5,256 nucleotides of DNA from contig JAEYIG010000128.1 in the NCBI GenBank assembly GCA_023409175.1, positions 1 to 5,256 of the forward strand, written 5' to 3'. The stretch is from Pseudomonadota bacterium (GTDB lineage Bacteria; Pseudomonadota; Gammaproteobacteria; Burkholderiales; Burkholderiaceae_D). Position 1 is the first letter of the stretch. Each line of letters begins with the position of its first letter. Below are positions 1-5,254 of this stretch, piece after piece. Position numbers and translations under genes: made by a program. The notes under the pieces were generated by a model. The model had not been told where the DNA came from and ran no database searches. It saw only the letters and a list, made by a program, of their open reading frames with translations.

Positions 1-162
1 GACAGTCCAGTAACCGCGCTCGTCCTCAACGGTGACAAAACCCTTTTGCAGGTAAAAAAACTGTGTTTCGTGCTGGCCCCGTTTCCTGATTTCCAGACCG
101 GTTGAAGAAGAAAAGGCCGACAGGGCGAAACGGTGACCGTGTAACAGGAAATAAGAAGACAT
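1..162 (-). CDS. AraC-type regulator or cupin protein, N-terminal fragment (runs off left edge)
   Basis: This gene starts at base 162 and is still open at base 1, giving the first 54 residues. The start is well fixed: an in-frame TAA lies at 172-174, only four codons upstream, and an AAGAGG ribosome site (168-173) sits 5 bases before the ATG. The visible protein has a short N-terminus, then an HETQFFYLQKGFVTVEDERG stretch (about residues 31-50) ending in GYWTV. The pattern of a His, aromatic beta strands, a turn Gly and 'TVED..GYWTV' resembles the sugar-binding/cupin domain at the N-terminus of AraC-family regulators, where the next residues are usually a PP-containing turn. A stand-alone cupin is the main alternative. 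The C-terminal HTH that would decide this lies outside the window. The gene is divergent from the transglutaminase-like gene and may control the shared intergenic region. Confidence 0.55.
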   Translation of the reverse strand, partial: MSSYFLLHGHRFALSAFSSSTGLEIRKRGQHETQFFYLQKGFVTVEDERGYWTV

Positions 163-221
163 CCGGGCCTCTTAACTGAAACAACTGAAACAATGGCGCC
201 TGCTCATACAAGGCGTAAACC

Positions 222-289
222 ATATGAAAAACGGGATAGGGGCTCAAACGGCCCGGCTTTCCAGCTGCCCTATTTTATATGAAAAACGG
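222..289. repeat. Pair of 13-base direct repeats (possible regulator site)
   Basis: ATATGAAAAACGG occurs exactly at 222-234 and again at 277-289, 55 bases apart start to start. A shorter core, GAAAAACGG, recurs at 361-369. The second full copy ends 3 bases before the TTGACA at 293-298. AraC-family regulators typically bind direct repeats next to or overlapping the -35 box, so this pair is a candidate site for the divergent regulator. The repeat is seen directly; its role is inference. Confidence 0.45.
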
Positions 290-292
290 TTT

Positions 293-320
293 TTGACATC
301 CAAAATTTTTTCTTTAAAAA
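293..320 (+). promoter_or_regulatory. Possible sigma-70 promoter for the transglutaminase-like gene
   Basis: A perfect TTGACA at 293-298 is followed after 16 bases by TAAAAA (315-320), which matches TATAAT at four of six positions. It would give a leader of about 200 bases before the ATG at 525. The weak -10 would fit a promoter that needs an activator, but the call rests on sequence match alone. Confidence 0.3.
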
Positions 321-524
321 CAATCCTGTCGGCAAGGCTGGCCGGCACTGGTTCCGACCGGAAAAACGGCCTCTTCTTTTCCATTTGAATTTTCAAAAAC
401 CGTCCCCATATCCGGTTACAGAAATCAGCCGACAATGAAATAAGTGGCCGATCAGGGTAAAATCATGTTTTGGGCTGGCCAGATGATGGCCGGTTCCCGA
501 TCCTTTTAAACGGAAAATGGAAAA

Positions 525-1166
525 ATGAGCGTCGATATCTTCTTGCAGGAAACGTCATACATCGATTATTCATCGCCAAACGTACGCGAACAGGCCAAAG
601 CCCTCTTCAAAAGCGTCAACAGCGAACTGGAAAAGGTGCGGATCGCATTCGAGTTCGTGCGTGACGAAATTTCCCATTCCATTGACGTCAATGCCCCCAT
701 TGTCACCGCAAAGGCATCCGACGTCCTCAAACACAAAACCGGCATCTGCCATGCCAAGGCCAACCTTCTGGCCGCCCTGTTGCGTTCGCAGAAAATCCCG
801 ACCGGCCTGTGTTACCAGCACCTGACGAAAAAAGAAGACGACTCCGAAGGCTATTGCGTGCACTGTTTCAATGCCGTCCATGTCGGCCACCGATGGATCA
901 AGCTCGACGCACGCGGCAACAACGACCGGGTCAACGTCGCGTTTTCCCTGCACGAACCGGCACTCGCGTTCGTCAACCGTCCCCAATACAACGAATTTTT
1001 CTGGCCGGGAATTTTCGCCAGACCGCACCGGGCCAGCATGAACGCAATCGAAACCGCAAAAAACATGGAAGAACTGCTGAAAGCGCTGCCTGACCATATG
1101 CTGGAAGATCCCGACATCCTGGAAGTCGAGGCTGAAGACGTCCGGCCGAGAAGCTGGTTCTGGTAA
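525..1166 (+). CDS. Transglutaminase-like cysteine peptidase-fold protein
   Basis: This is a 213-residue cytoplasmic-looking protein with no signal peptide or membrane segment. It carries the transglutaminase-like core. Cys75 lies in KTGICHAKANLLAALLRSQK (71-90), the usual nucleophile region ('G.C..kA.ll.allR'). His113 lies in HCFNAVHVGHRWIKLDARGN (113-132), and Asp128 follows 15 residues later. These give the expected Cys-His-Asp order and spacing. Family members act as peptidases, amidases or crosslinkers, and the substrate cannot be told from sequence. Residues 1-60 are a helical lead-in typical of small stand-alone members; the C-terminal 60 residues are less familiar. The ATG at 525 is preceded only by a weak A/G-rich site (GGAAAA). 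The next gene runs in the same direction after a 93-base gap containing a probable terminator, so co-transcription is uncertain. Confidence 0.85.
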   Translation: MSVDIFLQETSYIDYSSPNVREQAKALFKSVNSELEKVRIAFEFVRDEISHSIDVNAPIVTAKASDVLKHKTGICHAKANLLAALLRSQKIPTGLCYQHLTKKEDDSEGYCVHCFNAVHVGHRWIKLDARGNNDRVNVAFSLHEPALAFVNRPQYNEFFWPGIFARPHRASMNAIETAKNMEELLKALPDHMLEDPDILEVEAEDVRPRSWFW

Positions 1167-1167
1167 T

Positions 1168-1240
1168 ACCCGACAAGCCGTTTCAGGCTTTTTTACCCAG
1201 TCGGGTCAAAGCACGATGAAACGGCTTTTCCGTTTTGACC
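1168..1240 (+). repeat. Nested, mutually exclusive inverted repeats between two genes
   Basis: Four perfect inverted repeats compete in one 73-base stretch. A: ACCCGAC 1168-1174 with 1200-1206. B: AAGCC 1175-1179 with 1186-1190. C: AAGCCGTTTCA 1175-1185 with its complement at 1217-1227 (11 bp). D: GGTCAAA 1204-1210 with 1234-1240. A can enclose B. C excludes B, and D excludes A. C is followed by a TTTT run. The layout resembles an attenuator or RNA switch ahead of the SPL-family gene, but no known riboswitch class is recognised. Confidence 0.5.
1175..1194 (+). terminator. Possible intrinsic terminator after the transglutaminase-like gene
   Basis: A 5-bp stem, AAGCC/GGCTT, with a six-base loop (GTTTCA) runs straight into a six-T tract (1189-1194), 8 bases after the stop codon. 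The stem is short, so it may work only together with the enclosing ACCCGAC/GTCGGGT pairing. Confidence 0.5.
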
Positions 1241-1259
1241 GTCCTGAAAAAAGGAACCC

Positions 1260-2072
1260 ATGATCGCCAGGAAAACCATCCCGGTCAAAAACTGGATCAC
1301 GCCCTCAAAACTGCCCGGGGTCGATTATGTCGTCAACCCCTATGTCGGCTGCCCGCACAAATGCGTGTACTGTTACGCCGAATTCATGAAAACCTTCACG
1401 GACCATACGGAAGACTGGGGCGATTTCCTGGATATCAAACAATGCGACAAACCGGTTCCAACCGGCCGGTTCGACGGAAAAAGCATCGTCATCAGTTCCG
1501 TCACCGATCCGTACAACGCGTTTGAAAAGCAATACCGCATCACACGGCAGATCCTCGAACAATTGCAGGACACCCATGCCCACATCACGATCATCACCAA
1601 ATCCGACCTTGTCCTGCGGGACATCGACCTGATCGGCAACCTCGAAAACGTCGAAGTCGCCATCTCGCTCAATTCGCTCGACGACACCTTCCGCCGCCAT
1701 TTTGAGCCACGCGCACCGGACGCCAAAAGACGGCTGGAAGCCCTGCACCAGTTGCATGAAGCCGGAATCGGTACCGTCCTGTTCATGTCGCCCATATTCC
1801 CGGGCATCACCGATTTTACGGAAATCGTGAAAGCGTCATCCCACTGGGTCGATACCTACTGGTTTGAAAACCTGAACCTGAAAAACGCCGCCCGCAACAA
1901 GGTCGCCCGTGCCATCGGCAGGCATTATCCGGAACTCATCCCCCTCTATCGCACCATCTATCGTGAGGGCGACACAAGTTACTGGAGTGGACTGATGGAA
2001 GAAATCGAAAATTTCTGTTTTGAAAATGCAATTGCATACCGTAATCTGTTTCACCCCCGACGGAACAGATAG
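1260..2072 (+). CDS. Radical SAM protein, SPL (spore photoproduct lyase-like) family
   Basis: This 270-residue protein carries the radical SAM cluster motif CPHKCVYC: Cys31, Cys35 and Cys38 would hold a [4Fe-4S] cluster that cleaves S-adenosylmethionine to a 5'-deoxyadenosyl radical. The lead-in NPYVG before Cys31 and the later blocks SVTDPYNAFEKQYRITRQIL (80-99), TIITKSDLVLRD (110-121), ISLNSLDD (135-142), FEPRAPDAKRRLEAL (148-162) and SPIFPGITD (177-185) are typical of the SplB/COG1533-like group. True spore photoproduct lyases are longer (about 340 residues), and this protein is probably not a DNA repair enzyme; most members of this group have no known substrate. The start has a good ribosome site (AAGGA, 1251-1255). 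Its 3' end converges on the minus-strand operon with only 23 bases between stop codons. Confidence 0.88.
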   Translation: MIARKTIPVKNWITPSKLPGVDYVVNPYVGCPHKCVYCYAEFMKTFTDHTEDWGDFLDIKQCDKPVPTGRFDGKSIVISSVTDPYNAFEKQYRITRQILEQLQDTHAHITIITKSDLVLRDIDLIGNLENVEVAISLNSLDDTFRRHFEPRAPDAKRRLEALHQLHEAGIGTVLFMSPIFPGITDFTEIVKASSHWVDTYWFENLNLKNAARNKVARAIGRHYPELIPLYRTIYREGDTSYWSGLMEEIENFCFENAIAYRNLFHPRRNR

Positions 2073-2080
2073 TCCTGTTC
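2063..2080. repeat. Short hairpin at the convergent gene junction
   Basis: GAACAG (2063-2068) pairs with CTGTTC (2075-2080) around a six-base loop and spans the SPL-gene stop codon. Neither strand has a T tract directly after the stem, so it is at best a weak terminator or an end-protecting structure between convergent genes. Confidence 0.3.
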
Positions 2081-2095
2081 TCACAAAAACCGCTT

Positions 2096-2917
2096 TTACG
2101 ACAAGGTAATGATGGAGACAGAAGATGGGGAGGTTTTACCCTGCGCAATCCAGAGGGGCATCAACAGTTTTCTGTAATCGTACCGTGTAACATCATACCC
2201 TCTGCAAGAGGCAAACCAGGGCTTGTATTCGTTCCGGTCGATTTCAAACGTATGCCACCCATTAAAATCCCGTGTTGCCGTTTTGGCGGCCGTATCCAGA
2301 TACAGCGCGCCCATTTTTTCCGTGAACGAATGCAGGACTGTATCCTGCTGAAGCGACTCTTCCACAATCTTCTTCAGCGTGTTATTGGGACATTCCTGCT
2401 TCAGAATGTCTTTTGCCATCCTGAGCGCCGTACTTTTTGAGAAACTTCTTTCGGTAAACGCTCTGGACATGACAGCTTGCAGTCTTTTCTGTGCCCTTGC
2501 GATAGCATCGTCCATCTCCTTCAGAGTCAGTTTGTACGCCCGCAGAATATCATCACAATGCTCCTGTTCCGCACGACGGGCCTGTTCGGACGTTGCCTTG
2601 TCAACAATAACCGCGATTTCCCGGTTTCCCTTGCCTTTTGCATAGTAGGTTTTGTACCCTCCGCTATACATCAGCCCGCAGGGATAAACTCCTGCGCCAA
2701 GGTAGTACGACGAATTGTTTCCCTCATGGCACGCCTTTCTGTATTCAATACGGGACCTCCAGATACGTTTTCTCGTATGTTCCTCGGCAAAAACCCGAAA
2801 GTCCGTCACCGAAAAATTGGCCGGGGGACTGGTCACTCCCGGATCTTTCGGATCGCCTCCCTTGCTGATCAATTCCTGTTGAGATGAAAGCAATACCGGA
2901 TTTTTAGTCAACGCCAT
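2096..2917 (-). CDS. Conserved-looking protein of unknown function with EQEH and GWHTF motifs
   Basis: This 273-residue protein is the last of four same-strand genes. I do not recognise a named family. There is no signal peptide or membrane helix. Residues 1-40 look disordered (Pro-, Gly- and Ser-rich). A Tyr/Gly-rich stretch, roughly 70-92, is followed by a predicted beta strand IAVIVDK (101-107). A charged, helix-forming segment follows from 108 to about 155 and contains AEQEHCDDILRAY (116-128). EQEHCDD recalls the zincin-type HEQGH motif but has Ala where the first His would be. RDFNGWHTFE (216-225) near the C-terminus looks like a second conserved block. There are five scattered Cys (63, 80, 121, 176, 238). 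The start has GGAGG (2928-2932) and AGGA upstream. Position suggests it works with the DUF2589 proteins, perhaps as the operon's effector or processing partner; that is inference from position only. Confidence 0.75.
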   Translation of the reverse strand: MALTKNPVLLSSQQELISKGGDPKDPGVTSPPANFSVTDFRVFAEEHTRKRIWRSRIEYRKACHEGNNSSYYLGAGVYPCGLMYSGGYKTYYAKGKGNREIAVIVDKATSEQARRAEQEHCDDILRAYKLTLKEMDDAIARAQKRLQAVMSRAFTERSFSKSTALRMAKDILKQECPNNTLKKIVEESLQQDTVLHSFTEKMGALYLDTAAKTATRDFNGWHTFEIDRNEYKPWFASCRGYDVTRYDYRKLLMPLWIAQGKTSPSSVSIITLS

Positions 2918-2938
2918 AATATCCTACCCTCCAATGGT

Positions 2939-2962
2939 ATCCGGCGAAACGATCCGCCGGAT
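2939..2962 (-). repeat. Intercistronic hairpin before the 273-residue gene
   Basis: ATCCGGCG and its perfect complement form an 8-bp G+C-rich stem around an eight-base loop, within the 58-base gap between the DUF2589 gene and the last gene. No T tract follows, and the ribosome site of the next gene lies just downstream. It is more likely to stabilise the upstream mRNA or tune expression of the last gene than to end transcription. Confidence 0.5.
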
Positions 2963-2975
2963 GTTTCAAGGACAA

Positions 2976-3542
2976 TCAGCTGCCGCTGCCAGCCGGAACC
3001 GGTTCGATCACTGACGCAAAGACTGTGGAGAGCTTCGCCATCCCTTCAGCAGGTGCCTGCTGGGCCGCACGGGCGTAGATTTCATACTTCGCCGACTGGT
3101 CAGTCGAACGGGTATGTTCGGAACCTGCCGTCACGCTTCCGGAAATCTGCGCATGGAACCCCCAGAAAGACATGCTCGTATCCACTTTGGACGTCGCCGA
3201 ACTGTTGGACTTGTCCACTACCTGTTCCTTCACTTCCATCGTGAAACGGACGGTCGCTTCATCCATCGTGAATGCCGGTACGGGTACCAGCGAAATCAGG
3301 GGTGCCGTCACCGTCACCTGCTGGGTCGTGATGTTGCCGGCACCATCGGTCACCGGACGCGTCAGATTGAACGAAATCGTTTTGGTGCCTTTGGTCGGAT
3401 CGCCGTCGATAAACGCCAGTTTGTAAACGTAATCGAGATATACCCGGCACAATTCGGACTGCCCTTTTGCAACTTCGATAATCGGCGTACAGACCAAAAG
3501 CCCGAGAGGCAGACCTGCAAATTTATCGGTTATGTCAGCCAT
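2976..3542 (-). CDS. DUF2589 domain-containing protein
   Basis: This 188-residue protein has the layout I associate with DUF2589. An N-terminal block LPLGLLVCTPIIEVAKGQSE (11-30) matches the usual 'LPL..LIG.Pl.A...AQ' start. A central block APLISLVPVPAFTMDEATVR (80-99) matches 'vPLl.LVPiPf..ideV...F'. A segment with SGSVTAG..HTRSTDQSAKY (134-153) precedes a C-terminal AAQQAPAEGMAKL block (159-171), like the usual 'A.QAdmPaGLarvLdil'. The family's function is unknown; it appears as soluble proteins, often in tandem paralogues. No signal peptide or membrane helix is visible. The start at 3542 has AGGA (3552-3555) 9 bases upstream. It lies 19 bases after the related upstream gene and is almost certainly co-transcribed and perhaps co-assembled with it. 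Confidence 0.85.
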   Translation of the reverse strand: MADITDKFAGLPLGLLVCTPIIEVAKGQSELCRVYLDYVYKLAFIDGDPTKGTKTISFNLTRPVTDGAGNITTQQVTVTAPLISLVPVPAFTMDEATVRFTMEVKEQVVDKSNSSATSKVDTSMSFWGFHAQISGSVTAGSEHTRSTDQSAKYEIYARAAQQAPAEGMAKLSTVFASVIEPVPAGSGS

Positions 3543-3561
3543 AATTCACCATCCTTTCTTG

Positions 3562-4077
3562 TTAGAGAAGCTTGATCGCTTCATTGGTAATCCGGGAAAT
3601 ACCCTCAGGAGGCGCATCCCGTTTGAAAACCAGCTCAATTTCCTGACCCGGTTCTTCAAGCTTTCCGGCAGCATCCGTCACATCGTTTTTGCCATCGGTT
3701 TCCTGTACCCTGCTTAACGGCTGAAGTGATACCTTCAGCGGCCCACCAGGGCGATCCACAGACGTCGCTACCCGCATCTTCAGCTTCACTTCATCAAGAT
3801 TGAACGTGTTGTGATGCACGAGTGTCACCAGCGGCACATTGATTTCCTTCAGCACCCCCGAATCATCCGGATAGGGAATCACGATCCTGCGGGTCACGGG
3901 CGCCAGCGCTTCCTCATGGGGCGAATTCGCCTGATCGTCACCATCGCGCCGCAAAATGTTCGTCGGCTGGAAGTAACGCCAGTATTCATCAAGCGTCAAG
4001 CGGGTCACCGCCGCCTGTGCATGCAGCATGGCTTCATTTATCGCCGTGAATAGTTCGGCCAGCCCTACCTCAGCCAT
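3562..4077 (-). CDS. Diverged DUF2589-like protein (paralogue of the downstream gene)
   Basis: Using the ATG at 4077 the protein has 171 residues. That start is preferred because GGAGG (4083-4087) lies 5 bases upstream; an in-frame ATG at 4089 would add four residues. The central block VPLVTLVHHNTFNLDEVKLK (81-100) aligns with APLISLVPVPAFTMDEATVR of the next gene, and the C-terminal RDAPPEGISRITN (153-165) aligns with QQAPAEGMAKLST. The N-terminal helix (1-30) has the AQ-containing DUF2589-like pattern but is followed by an unusual Tyr/Trp-rich and charged insert (32-57). It lacks the Thr/Ser-rich TRSTD segment of the paralogue. The two proteins may form a hetero-complex. The start overlaps the stop of the 80-residue gene by 8 bases, which suggests translational coupling. 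Confidence 0.75.
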   Translation of the reverse strand: MAEVGLAELFTAINEAMLHAQAAVTRLTLDEYWRYFQPTNILRRDGDDQANSPHEEALAPVTRRIVIPYPDDSGVLKEINVPLVTLVHHNTFNLDEVKLKMRVATSVDRPGGPLKVSLQPLSRVQETDGKNDVTDAAGKLEEPGQEIELVFKRDAPPEGISRITNEAIKLL

Positions 4078-4312
4078 GAGCGCCTCCATTTGTCATCAGC
4101 CTCAAAACCCGTTCGGCAGGCACATTGTATTTATCCATCAAAGCGGCCACGTTGCTACCCACTTCGACCACGTTATGATTGCCCTTCGGTACCGGAGCCC
4201 AGACGGCGAAGCGTCCTATTTCCGTTTTTACCCCGCCTATCTCCGCCGTCTGGTTTTCGCCCAGATCGGAAATGAAAACCCGGTTGGCTGTCAGTCTTGT
4301 CCATTCGTCCAT
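4070..4312 (-). CDS. Small protein of unknown function, first gene of the DUF2589 operon
   Basis: The likely start is the ATG at 4312, giving 80 residues. GGGAG lies 7-8 bases upstream, and the longer reading frame that opens at 4447 adds a low-complexity, Phe-rich stretch unlike a real protein. The protein is soluble and shows no signal peptide. Residues 1-40 (MDEWTRLTANRVFISDLGEN, then a Gly/Val-rich turn and FAVWAPVPKG) suggest a small beta fold. Residues 50-75 look helical (VGSNVAALMDKYNVPAERVL). I do not recognise the family. Its TGA (4070-4072) overlaps the start of the DUF2589-like gene, so the two are probably translated together. It could be a chaperone, adaptor or structural subunit for the DUF2589 pair, but nothing in the sequence decides this. 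Confidence 0.65.
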   Translation of the reverse strand: MDEWTRLTANRVFISDLGENQTAEIGGVKTEIGRFAVWAPVPKGNHNVVEVGSNVAALMDKYNVPAERVLRLMTNGGAHG

Positions 4313-4570
4313 CGTCTTCTCCCACTGATTGATAAATGTTTCACAAGAAGAGTCTTGCCTTTTTGGGATCTGAAGAAAATGGCACCGATAACGTATTGAC
4401 AGAATGAAAGACGGGTCGACAAAAAGACGGAAAAACAGATTGACCACATGAAAAGCAGAAACCGATTTTCGGAAAAGACGAAAACATGCAATGACTTGTT
4501 CAAATCGTGAATCCGTGCCTGTCTGATTGACGGGGAATACCGGTTTTACAAGGAATGGGATAACGGGGTC
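4313..4570 (-). promoter_or_regulatory. Probable promoter region of the DUF2589 operon
   Basis: This 258-base gap lies between the HTH genes and the first operon gene, all on the minus strand. I see no reliable -35/-10 pair; TTGTCG (4416-4421, minus strand) with TCAATA 17 bases on is the least bad. Plus-strand AAAGACGG occurs at 4407-4414 and 4423-4430, with AAAGACG at 4474-4480. A small dyad, CCGA-TTT-TCGG, lies at 4462-4472. AGACGGGT (4409-4416) and TGACGGGG (4528-4535) each match the right arm of the dyad at 5043-5062 in seven of eight bases. These may be operator elements. Confidence 0.35.
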
Positions 4571-4822
4571 TCAAGGACTACCTCCTTTCAGCCGTATCGT
4601 CAAAGCGATAGCCCCCGAAACCCCCAGCCGGCGGTAGAGGTTTTCCCGATGTTTCATGACCGTCTGGAAATGAATGCCGAGTTCACGTGCGATCAGCTTG
4701 CAGGATTTTCCTTGCGCGATCTTCAAAGCGACTTCTTTTTGGCGGGAAGTTAACAGGTTCAGGGAAGAGAGATAAGGCAGTTTATTTTTTTTCGACAGCG
4801 ATTTCGGCCAGTTCGACGACAT
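4571..4822 (-). CDS. Second LuxR-type HTH module (separate small gene, or the back half of a split regulator)
   Basis: The frame ending at 4571 encodes a complete GerE/LuxR-type DNA-binding domain: LTSRQKEVALKIAQGKSCKL, then IARELGI and TVMKHR. Counting from the ATG at 4822, the domain covers residues 24-80 of 83. That ATG has no ribosome site and lies inside the preceding HTH gene, which this frame overlaps by 41 bases. No ATG, GTG or TTG lies between the upstream gene's stop and the domain. The module is 21/55 identical to the upstream HTH. Either it is translated by coupling from 4822, or it is joined to the upstream frame across the eight-A run, where removing one A gives one 135-residue protein. 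No receiver or sensing domain is present. Confidence 0.6.
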   Translation of the reverse strand: MSSNWPKSLSKKNKLPYLSSLNLLTSRQKEVALKIAQGKSCKLIARELGIHFQTVMKHRENLYRRLGVSGAIALTIRLKGGSP

Positions 4823-4979
4823 TGCTGGCACCGCTTTTGGCCAGAATACGACTTCGATGCTTTTTGACCGTATTCGTACTGATACCCAGTTGAAAGGCGA
4901 TCTGCTTGCAACCGGCACCGCCCAAGGAAAGATCAAGGATTTCCTTCTCTCGCGGCGTCAATGGCGGAGTGTTTTTCAT
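4782..4979 (-). CDS. Stand-alone LuxR-type HTH protein (65 aa)
   Basis: This frame consists of just a GerE/LuxR-type HTH domain. LTPREKEILDLSLGG (7-21) is the family's first helix, KQIAFQLGI (25-33) leads into the turn, and TNTVKKHRSRILAKSG (35-50) is the recognition helix. Such domains bind DNA as dimers and control transcription; here no sensor domain is attached, as in GerE itself. The ATG at 4979 has GGAG (4985-4988) 5 bases upstream. The frame ends with EKK-stop exactly at an eight-A run, and a second HTH follows in the +1 frame, so this may be the front half of a tandem-HTH protein. A lux-box-like dyad lies 64 bases upstream. The natural target is its own promoter and the DUF2589 operon on the same strand. 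Confidence 0.8.
   Translation of the reverse strand: MKNTPPLTPREKEILDLSLGGAGCKQIAFQLGISTNTVKKHRSRILAKSGASNVVELAEIAVEKK
4785..4792 (-). repeat. Eight-A homopolymer at the junction of the two HTH frames
   Basis: On the sense (minus) strand the upstream frame reads GCT GTC GAA AAA AAA TAA. With seven A instead of eight the stop is bypassed and translation continues into the second HTH. Runs of this length are known sites of replication slippage, RNA polymerase slippage and assembly error. Which of these applies cannot be told here. Confidence 0.7.
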
Positions 4980-5042
4980 AAGCGCTCCAAAATGATGTCA
5001 CCGTATAAAAACAAAACAGCACCGTCCGGTTTCAGGAAGCGG

Positions 5043-5062
5043 ACCCGTCAATTATGACGGGT
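5043..5062. promoter_or_regulatory. Perfect 20-base dyad, lux-box-like operator candidate
   Basis: ACCCGTCA and its exact complement TGACGGGT flank ATTA, giving a 20-base symmetrical element whose near end is 64 bases from the HTH start codon. Length, symmetry and outer bases recall the lux box (ACCTGT...ACAGGT), the binding site of LuxR-family regulators. No T tract follows on either strand, so a terminator is unlikely. Operator function is inference. Confidence 0.5.
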
Positions 5063-5127
5063 TGGAAAACATTTATCCATAAAATGGAAAAAGAAAAGCG
5101 GGAAAAAGCGAATGAGGCAAAAAATAA

Positions 5128-5152
5128 AAAAGCAGGCGTAAAGCCCGCTTTT
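5128..5152 (-). terminator. Intrinsic terminator of the gene entering from the right
   Basis: AAAAGC-A-GGC, loop GTAAA, GCC-C-GCTTTT forms a nine-pair stem with one A-C mismatch. In the minus direction it is followed by TTTTTTATTTTTT, a strong T tract. In the plus direction only four T follow, so it acts mainly on minus-strand transcripts. It would separate the HTH gene from the gene upstream. Confidence 0.75.
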
Positions 5153-5176
5153 GAAAAATAAAACCAACCCGTTCTT

Positions 5177-5254
5177 TTAGTTATCCGGACAATTCAGAGC
5201 CCGTTGCCAAGACTGGAAACAGTTCTGCAAAAAAACCGGAATCGGCGCACGAAG
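5177..5254 (-). CDS. C-terminal tail of an unidentified minus-strand gene (runs off right edge)
   Basis: The terminator at 5128-5152 implies a gene ending shortly upstream on the minus strand. Two frames stop in the right place. One ends with TAA at 5177-5179 and gives a 25-residue tail ending QSWQRALNCPDN. The other ends with TAA at 5181-5183 and gives a 24-residue tail ending ATGSELSG. Both stops lie 25-30 bases before the stem. The coordinates given follow the first frame. Neither tail is recognisable, and the choice between them is close to even. Confidence 0.3.
   Translation of the reverse strand, partial: LRAPIPVFLQNCFQSWQRALNCPDN

Larger units (their letters stand above)
163..524. other. 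Non-coding divergent intergenic region
   Basis: This stretch separates two divergent genes. I see no convincing reading frame in it: a 63-codon minus-strand frame (244-435) begins with TTG, lacks a ribosome site and resembles no family I know. The region is A+T-rich around 270-320. It holds a 13-base direct repeat, a possible plus-strand promoter at 293-320, and a second weak -10-like TAAAAT at 458-463 with no good -35. It probably carries the control sites for both flanking genes. Confidence 0.6.

Noticed and set aside
26..247. Minus-strand 73-codon reading frame at the left edge
   Set aside because: It overlaps the cupin/AraC-like frame in another register. That frame has a ribosome site, an in-frame upstream stop and a recognisable pattern; this one has none.
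244..435. Minus-strand 63-codon reading frame in the intergenic region
   Set aside because: It begins with TTG, has no ribosome site and shows no family resemblance. It also covers the putative promoter and repeat sites.
570..1097. Long minus-strand frame (175 codons) opposite the transglutaminase-like gene
   Set aside because: The plus-strand frame has catalytic motifs in the right order, so this is an antisense shadow.
1305..1810. Two minus-strand frames of about 150 codons opposite the radical SAM gene
   Set aside because: They lie antisense to a protein with a clear CxxxCxxC cluster motif and conserved SPL-family blocks.
3114..3575. Plus-strand 153-codon frame across the DUF2589 gene
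   Set aside because: It is antisense to a frame with DUF2589 signature blocks. Its product is Arg/His/Phe-rich and looks like an artefact.
3720..3739. Perfect 7-bp hairpin (GCTGAAG/CTTCAGC)
   Set aside because: It lies inside the DUF2589-like coding region with no T tract, and a short stem like this is expected by chance.
2976..4312. Possible R-body (Reb) locus, given tandem small paralogues next to an HTH regulator
   Set aside because: None of the proteins shows the Ala/Asn/Gln-rich Reb-type sequence, and the central blocks fit DUF2589 instead.
4313..4447. N-terminal extension of the 80-residue gene to an ATG at 4447
   Set aside because: The added residues are Phe/Arg-rich and unstructured, while the ATG at 4312 has a good ribosome site.
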